Shown here: positions 6,674 to 10,189 of the stretch, piece by piece
Numbering within the stretch: position 1 is the stretch's first letter
How the letters are laid out: the number at the start of each line of letters is the position of its first letter
From: Verrucomicrobiales bacterium
Lineage (GTDB): Bacteria > Verrucomicrobiota > Verrucomicrobiia > Limisphaerales > SXQI01
DNA length: 10,189 nt
Assembly: GCA_028293365.1 (NCBI GenBank)
Contig: JAQGOX010000835.1
Location: forward strand, 1-10,189
Reading direction: 5' to 3'
Program-made: the position numbers and the translations under genes
The notes under the pieces: model-generated
Seen by the model: the letters and a program-made list of their open reading frames with translations, nothing else
What the model was told of the DNA's origin: nothing
The model's database searches: none

Positions 6674-6866
6674 GGGCGGCCCCTGGGCCGATCGGTTTGA
6701 TTTTGAATTGCCGGTTGCTCCTGATTACATCGAGCGGCACCGATCGCTTTCACTTGCCGAAATGCTACCCTTGCTCGCCAATCGTCGAAAATGGTTCCCG
6801 ATGACCCAGGCGGAACGAATAGTGCGCCGGGATCGCCATGTGACTGCCGAATTCATCCTTCCTTGA
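6624..6866 (+). CDS. Small 80-residue partner protein of the nucleotidyltransferase
   Basis: This 80-residue protein starts at ATG 6624 inside the end of the nucleotidyltransferase gene (overlap of 50 bases). A GTG 30 bases further upstream in the same frame would add ten residues; I prefer the ATG because it shortens the overlap. The first 20 residues are polar and low in structure. The rest contains a helix pair, ERHRSLSLAEMLPLL (37-51), ANRRKWFPMTQAERIVRR (52-69), and a hydrophobic end. I do not recognise a named family. From memory, small proteins with an RHRxLSLxEM...RR...F pattern occur beside nucleotidyltransferases of this kind, so an antitoxin- or adaptor-like partner is plausible, inferred only from overlap and size. 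Confidence 0.6.
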   Translation: MEPDKSTNNSSDPVRPEGGPWADRFDFELPVAPDYIERHRSLSLAEMLPLLANRRKWFPMTQAERIVRRDRHVTAEFILP

Positions 6867-6890
6867 CCGCCCCTGCGATGCGCATCCGGA

Positions 6891-6921
6891 TTGCCCTCTG
6901 TCCATTTGTCGCTAGTATAAA
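6891..6921 (+). promoter_or_regulatory. Candidate sigma-70-type promoter for the quinone reductase gene
   Basis: TTGCCC (6891-6896) and TAGTAT (6913-6918) are spaced by 16 bases, with an overlapping TATAAA at 6916-6921. Transcription would begin about 15 bases before the ATG and leave a short leader holding just the ribosome-binding site. The -35 match is partial, so this is tentative. Confidence 0.35.
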
Positions 6922-6928
6922 ACCCATT

Positions 6929-6934
6929 AAGGAG
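6929..6934 (+). promoter_or_regulatory. Shine-Dalgarno site AAGGAG
   Basis: AAGGAG lies five bases before the ATG at 6940 and fixes that start. It is the only textbook ribosome-binding site I can find before any gene of this window. Confidence 0.8.
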
Positions 6935-6939
6935 AATCG

Positions 6940-7899
6940 ATGAAAGCTATTCGCGTAAACCAATTTGGCGGGCCTGAGGTATTAAATCTGGAAGAAATCC
7001 CGAAGCCGCAACCTAGCGCCGGCGAAGTTTTGATTGAGGTGCATGCGATCGGTGTTAATCCCGTGGAAACCTACATCCGGGGAGGCGCAAATCCAAAACT
7101 GAAGCTCCCTTACACGCCAGGGTCCGATGCGGTTGGGGCGATCGCCGCGCTCGGAGAAGGAGTTTCGAATCTGGCCACTGGCGATCGCGTTTACACGAGC
7201 GAGACGATCACAGGCGCCTACGCTGAATTTGCGGTGGCAAAGCAGACTGCGGTCCATCGTCTTCCCGAGAAGATCTCCTTCACGCAGGGTGCCGCCGTTA
7301 ATGTCCCTTACGCGACCGCCTACCGAGCCCTGTTTCAACGGGCTCGCGCACACATCGGAGAATTCGTGCTGATTCACGGCGCCAGCGGTGGTGTTGGCCT
7401 TGCTGCTGTCCAATGGGGGAAGGCGGCCGGTCTTCAAATTATTGGAACTGCCGGATCCGACGAAGGCCGAATCGTCGTCCACAACGAAGGTGCCCAGCAT
7501 GTTCTGGATCATCGCCAAACGGGCTATTTGGATCAATTGCTGCAGCTCACGAACGGTCGCGGCGTCGATGTCATTATCGAAATGCTTTCGAATATAAATC
7601 TGAGCCACGATCTAACAGTTCTGGCGCCGCGCGGCCGCGTGGTGATCGTCGGTAGCCGCGGTAAAGTTGAAATCAATCCCCGCGATACCATGACCCGCGA
7701 GGCCGACATCCTGGGATTAATGCTTTTCAGTGCCAGTGCGGAGGATCTTCGCGAAATTCATACGAGTATTTATCGCGGCCTTTCCGAAGGTTTCCTGCGC
7801 CCCATCATCGGCCGCGAATTCCCTCTCGCTGAAGCGGCAAAAGCGCATACGGCTATTATGGAAAGCGGTGCCCGCGGCAAAATCGTCCTGCTTCCCTGA
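6940..7899 (+). CDS. Zeta-crystallin-like NADPH:quinone oxidoreductase (zinc-independent MDR)
   Basis: This 319-residue medium-chain dehydrogenase/reductase of the zeta-crystallin/quinone reductase type reduces quinones by one electron with NADPH in the cytoplasm. Family landmarks are GVNPVETYIR (39-48), LPYTPGSD (56-63), GDRVYTS (81-87), NVPYATAYRALF (121-132), the nucleotide-binding HGASGGVGLAA (146-156), VDVIIEML (209-216), VVIVGSRGKVEINPRDTM (234-251) and a terminal GKIVLLP. The match to animal CRYZ is strikingly even along its length, including the EINPRDTM block. It has no zinc ligands and, by reading, no cysteine at all. The start is fixed by AAGGAG. It stands alone, 73 bases after the preceding small gene, and is probably transcribed from its own promoter. 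Confidence 0.92.
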   Translation: MKAIRVNQFGGPEVLNLEEIPKPQPSAGEVLIEVHAIGVNPVETYIRGGANPKLKLPYTPGSDAVGAIAALGEGVSNLATGDRVYTSETITGAYAEFAVAKQTAVHRLPEKISFTQGAAVNVPYATAYRALFQRARAHIGEFVLIHGASGGVGLAAVQWGKAAGLQIIGTAGSDEGRIVVHNEGAQHVLDHRQTGYLDQLLQLTNGRGVDVIIEMLSNINLSHDLTVLAPRGRVVIVGSRGKVEINPRDTMTREADILGLMLFSASAEDLREIHTSIYRGLSEGFLRPIIGREFPLAEAAKAHTAIMESGARGKIVLLP

Positions 7900-7921
7900 T
7901 TGAAGCCAGCTAACGCAGGTA

Positions 7922-7962
7922 GGTCCCGCGATGGCGGGGCTGTATCGCCGACGGGCAGTCGG
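7922..7962 (+). repeat. Two tandem hairpins after the quinone reductase gene
   Basis: The first stem is CCCGC (7925-7929) with GCGGG (7934-7938) around a four-base loop, extendable by wobble pairs to about 7922-7941. The second is CCGAC (7948-7952) with GTCGG (7958-7962) around a five-base loop. They begin 23 bases after the upstream stop. There is no T-run, so an intrinsic terminator of the classical kind is not supported. Such GC-rich tandem palindromes fit a REP/BIME-like element or a Rho-independent 3' end structure. No second copy is present in the window. Confidence 0.45.
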
Positions 7963-7997
7963 ACAGGTGTGTGATTACTCCACTCTTTACCCGCCGC

Positions 7998-8022
7998 TTC
8001 CCGTTGCATCCTGCAATGGGAA
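7998..8022 (+). promoter_or_regulatory. 11-bp stem hairpin in the prfC leader
   Basis: TTCCCGTTGCA (7998-8008) pairs with TGCAATGGGAA (8012-8022) across the three-base loop TCC: ten Watson-Crick pairs and one G-T wobble. It ends 35 bases before the GTG of release factor 3. The following bases are C- and T-mixed rather than a T-run. It may be a leader element acting on prfC, an operator, or a terminator for the upstream gene. Confidence 0.5.
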
Positions 8023-8057
8023 TGTTACATTCTGCCCCCTTTGCGAATTAAAATTGC

Positions 8058-9665
8058 GTGGATACTTTAGAAGAAATCAGTCAGCGCCGGACGTTTGCGA
8101 TCATTTCGCATCCTGATGCCGGTAAAACGACCATGACCGAGAAACTGCTCCTTTACGGAGGGGCCGTCCAGTTGGCCGGGTCGGTTACCGCGCGCAAGCA
8201 TCAGCGCGCTTCCACGTCGGATTGGATGGAGCTTGAGCGAAAGCGAGGAATTTCCATCAGTTCCACCGTGCTGCAATTCGAGTACGGTGGTTACAAAATC
8301 AACCTGCTCGATACCCCCGGGCACAAAGATTTCTCCGAAGATACCTATCGTGTGCTCACAGCCGTGGACGCCGTCGTCATGATCATTGATGCCGGTAAAG
8401 GAATCGAAACGCAGACCCGCAAACTCTTCGAGGTTTGCCGCCAGCGTAAAGTCCCGATCTTCACCTTTATGAACAAGTGTGACCGGCCGACACTTGAGCC
8501 GCTCGCCTTGATCGATGAATTGGAACGAGTTCTGCAAATCAAAGCCTATCCGGTCAACTGGCCGATCGGTAATGGACCGGATTTCAAAGGGGTTTACGAT
8601 CGCCAGTCACACCAGGTCCATTTATTCGAGCGCACTGTCGGCGGCCAATACCGCGCGCCTGTCAGCATCGGAAGCCTGGCTGATCCCGTCATTCGCGAAC
8701 GATTGGATGAGAGCACTTATCTCAAGGTGCATGAAGAACTCGGAATGCTGGAAATCATGGCCGATTCCTTTAACTCCGAATCCGTGCTCGCCGGCGACAC
8801 CACCCCGGTCTTCTTCGGCAGCGCCGCGAATAACTTCGGCGTTCAGTTGCTCCTCGATGGTTTCCTGAAACAATCACCACCTCCGAAGTCGCGCCGGGCA
8901 GGGGAACGTGTGCTGGCCCCGGATTTCCCCGCCTTCTCGGGATTCGTATTCAAGATCCAGGCAAATATGGATCCGAAACATCGCGATCGCATCGCCTTCG
9001 TGCGAGTCTGCACCGGCAAGTTCGAGCGCGACATGGTTGTGACCCACACGCGCACCGGGAATAAAGTCCGTCTCTCCAGTTCCCATAAACTCTTCGCCCG
9101 CGAACGCGAGACGGTTGACGAGGCATATCCAGGGGACATCGTCGGTTTAGTTGGACATTCGGAGTTAGGTATTGGCGACACTCTGACGACCGATCCAACC
9201 ATCGTATACGACGAGATCCCACGATTCACTCCGGAAACGTTTGCCTTCCTGCACAATCCGAATACCGCGAAGTACAAACAATTCCGCCAGGGCCTCGACC
9301 AGCTATTGCAGGAGGGAGTCATCCAAATTCTGCACCTGAAAGATTCGGCCATGAAGACTCCGCTGCTCGCCGCCGTCGGCCCGTTGCAATTCGAAGTCGT
9401 GCAATATCGTTTGGAAAGTGAATATGGAGCCGAGTCCCGCCTCGAAACCGCTCCTTGGACTGTAATGCGCTGGCTGACCGGTGATTACCATGAAGCCGAC
9501 GTCGAAAAAATCCAATTGCCGACAGGCGCACGTTTGGCCTACGACAAACAACAAAAACTCGTAGCCCTGTTCCCGACAGAATGGTCCGCAAATTATTTCA
9601 TCGAGACAAATCCAAAAATCACAGTCTCCGCATTGCCTCCCGAACTACTCCGCCGCGCGGCATAA
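8058..9665 (+). CDS. prfC: Peptide chain release factor 3 (GTPase)
   Basis: This 535-residue translational GTPase (E. coli RF3 is 529) removes RF1/RF2 from the ribosome after peptide release. Visible are G1 HPDAGKTT (18-25), the switch I region with RGISISST (63-70), G3 DTPGH (85-89), G4 NKCD (139-142), and the RF3-specific NWPIGNGPDFKGVYDR (167-182). Domain II includes FSGFVFKIQANMDPKHRDRIAF-type sequence, which separates RF3 from EF-G. The C-terminal domain ends PTEWSANYFIETNPKI. The start must be GTG 8058, since an in-frame TAA lies at 8049-8051 and the next Met would remove the P-loop. There is no Shine-Dalgarno. An 11-bp hairpin sits in the leader. The stop overlaps the ATG of the next gene by one base (TAATG). 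Confidence 0.96.
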   Translation: MDTLEEISQRRTFAIISHPDAGKTTMTEKLLLYGGAVQLAGSVTARKHQRASTSDWMELERKRGISISSTVLQFEYGGYKINLLDTPGHKDFSEDTYRVLTAVDAVVMIIDAGKGIETQTRKLFEVCRQRKVPIFTFMNKCDRPTLEPLALIDELERVLQIKAYPVNWPIGNGPDFKGVYDRQSHQVHLFERTVGGQYRAPVSIGSLADPVIRERLDESTYLKVHEELGMLEIMADSFNSESVLAGDTTPVFFGSAANNFGVQLLLDGFLKQSPPPKSRRAGERVLAPDFPAFSGFVFKIQANMDPKHRDRIAFVRVCTGKFERDMVVTHTRTGNKVRLSSSHKLFARERETVDEAYPGDIVGLVGHSELGIGDTLTTDPTIVYDEIPRFTPETFAFLHNPNTAKYKQFRQGLDQLLQEGVIQILHLKDSAMKTPLLAAVGPLQFEVVQYRLESEYGAESRLETAPWTVMRWLTGDYHEADVEKIQLPTGARLAYDKQQKLVALFPTEWSANYFIETNPKITVSALPPELLRRAA

Positions 9666-10189
9666 TGGCCTTGGTCCGAATGATATCGCGTCGCCCGATA
9701 CAGATCGCCGCAGGCTTTATTCTCTCCAATCTTTTCGGGCTCGGAGTCTTTAAGGGATTCCAGCTTAGTATCAGTTGGACGACACCTCCGGGGATGGTCC
9801 TGTTCACTTCACTTTTCATTGTTGCGCCTTTCGGTATGGGGTTGATCACCGCCTGGTTCTGGCGACATTTGAAGCTGCGTTGGACGATTCTATATCCAAT
9901 GTTGTTGCTTAACTCTATGATCGCGATGCTCTGGGCTTTTGCGATCGCGCGCGAGGGTTACATTTGCATCCTGATAATTTCACCTTTGTTGCTGGTGCTG
10001 CTGATTTCCGGACATCAGTTTGGGGCTTTTATTTTCGGAAAAAACAGCGGGAGGCTTAACGTATCGGTGCTTGCAATTTTAGTCGCTGCAGTTTGGTGCG
10101 ACTCGCTGCAGAATCATAGTTTTCAACGATCGGTATCTGACGAGATCACGATAAACGCTCCGTCCGCGGTCGTCTGGGAACACGTTGTC
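9665..10189 (+). CDS. Multi-pass membrane protein with C-terminal SRPBCC-like domain (partial, runs off the window)
   Basis: The frame opens at ATG 9665, overlapping the prfC stop as TAATG, and stays open for 175 codons to the end of the window. Hydrophobic segments at about residues 11-31, 43-66, 73-94, 98-122 and 130-146 predict four or five membrane helices. After a short polar linker, VSDEITINAPSAVVWEHVV (157-175) has the opening strand and helix of SRPBCC/polyketide-cyclase/START-like proteins, where an I-x-I-x-A-P-x-x-V-W motif begins the fold. The protein therefore couples a membrane anchor to a cytoplasmic or periplasmic hydrophobic-ligand-binding domain. Positive residues before helix 1 (RMISRR) favour an inside N-terminus. 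Function is unknown. The TAATG junction implies co-translation with prfC. Confidence 0.7.
   Translation, partial: MALVRMISRRPIQIAAGFILSNLFGLGVFKGFQLSISWTTPPGMVLFTSLFIVAPFGMGLITAWFWRHLKLRWTILYPMLLLNSMIAMLWAFAIAREGYICILIISPLLLVLLISGHQFGAFIFGKNSGRLNVSVLAILVAAVWCDSLQNHSFQRSVSDEITINAPSAVVWEHVV

Noticed and set aside
6982..7608. 208-residue open frame on the minus strand
   Set aside because: It is antisense to the well-supported quinone reductase and shows no recognisable motif.
8843..9352. 169-residue minus-strand frame within prfC
   Set aside because: It overlaps conserved RF3 coding sequence and has no motif of its own.

Overview
The window is a compact, GC-moderate bacterial segment with ten complete genes and two edge-truncated genes. 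No rRNA, tRNA, CRISPR array, transposase or phage gene is visible, and every intergenic gap is under about 160 bases. The gene set is a bacterial deoxyhypusine-synthase homologue, a UxaE-family epimerase, a plant-type L-galactose-dehydrogenase-like reductase, release factor 3, and starts that mostly lack Shine-Dalgarno motifs. It suggests a soil-type Verrucomicrobiota (Chthoniobacterales-like) or similar uncultured heterotroph. That placement is an inference and was not tested by phylogeny.

Left part (1-1259, + strand): the C-terminal 80 codons of an unrecognised protein are followed by a two-gene module. It consists of a 108-residue helical protein overlapping a 182-residue nucleotidyltransferase of the MNT/DUF6036 type, and looks like a toxin-antitoxin-type pair. 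Converging on it from the minus strand (1283-2485) is a deoxyhypusine synthase family protein that keeps the catalytic lysine. In bacteria such enzymes make homospermidine or related polyamines rather than modifying eIF5A.

Centre (2486-6136): a 141-base divergent intergenic region holds a perfect 14-base palindrome nested almost concentrically inside a GGGCGGC/GCCGCCC inverted repeat, a good operator candidate. It drives a tight + strand operon: a UxaE-like ketouronate epimerase, a TIM-barrel ketose 3-epimerase-like enzyme, an RbsD/FucU mutarotase, and an aldo/keto reductase resembling L-galactose/L-fucose dehydrogenase. Gaps are 13, 4 and 16 bases. Together they suggest catabolism of a free (non-phosphorylated) L-sugar: anomer conversion, C1 oxidation, and epimerisation of keto sugars. 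Transport, lactonase, dehydratase and aldolase steps are not in the window, so the substrate is open.

Right part (6146-10189): nine bases after the reductase comes a second, different MNT-type nucleotidyltransferase with an overlapping 80-residue partner. Next is a monocistronic zeta-crystallin-like NADPH:quinone reductase with the only textbook ribosome-binding site in the window. A 158-base gap then carries three hairpins, the last an 11-bp stem just upstream of prfC (release factor 3, GTG start). prfC is joined by a TAATG overlap to a truncated membrane protein whose C-terminus begins an SRPBCC-like domain.
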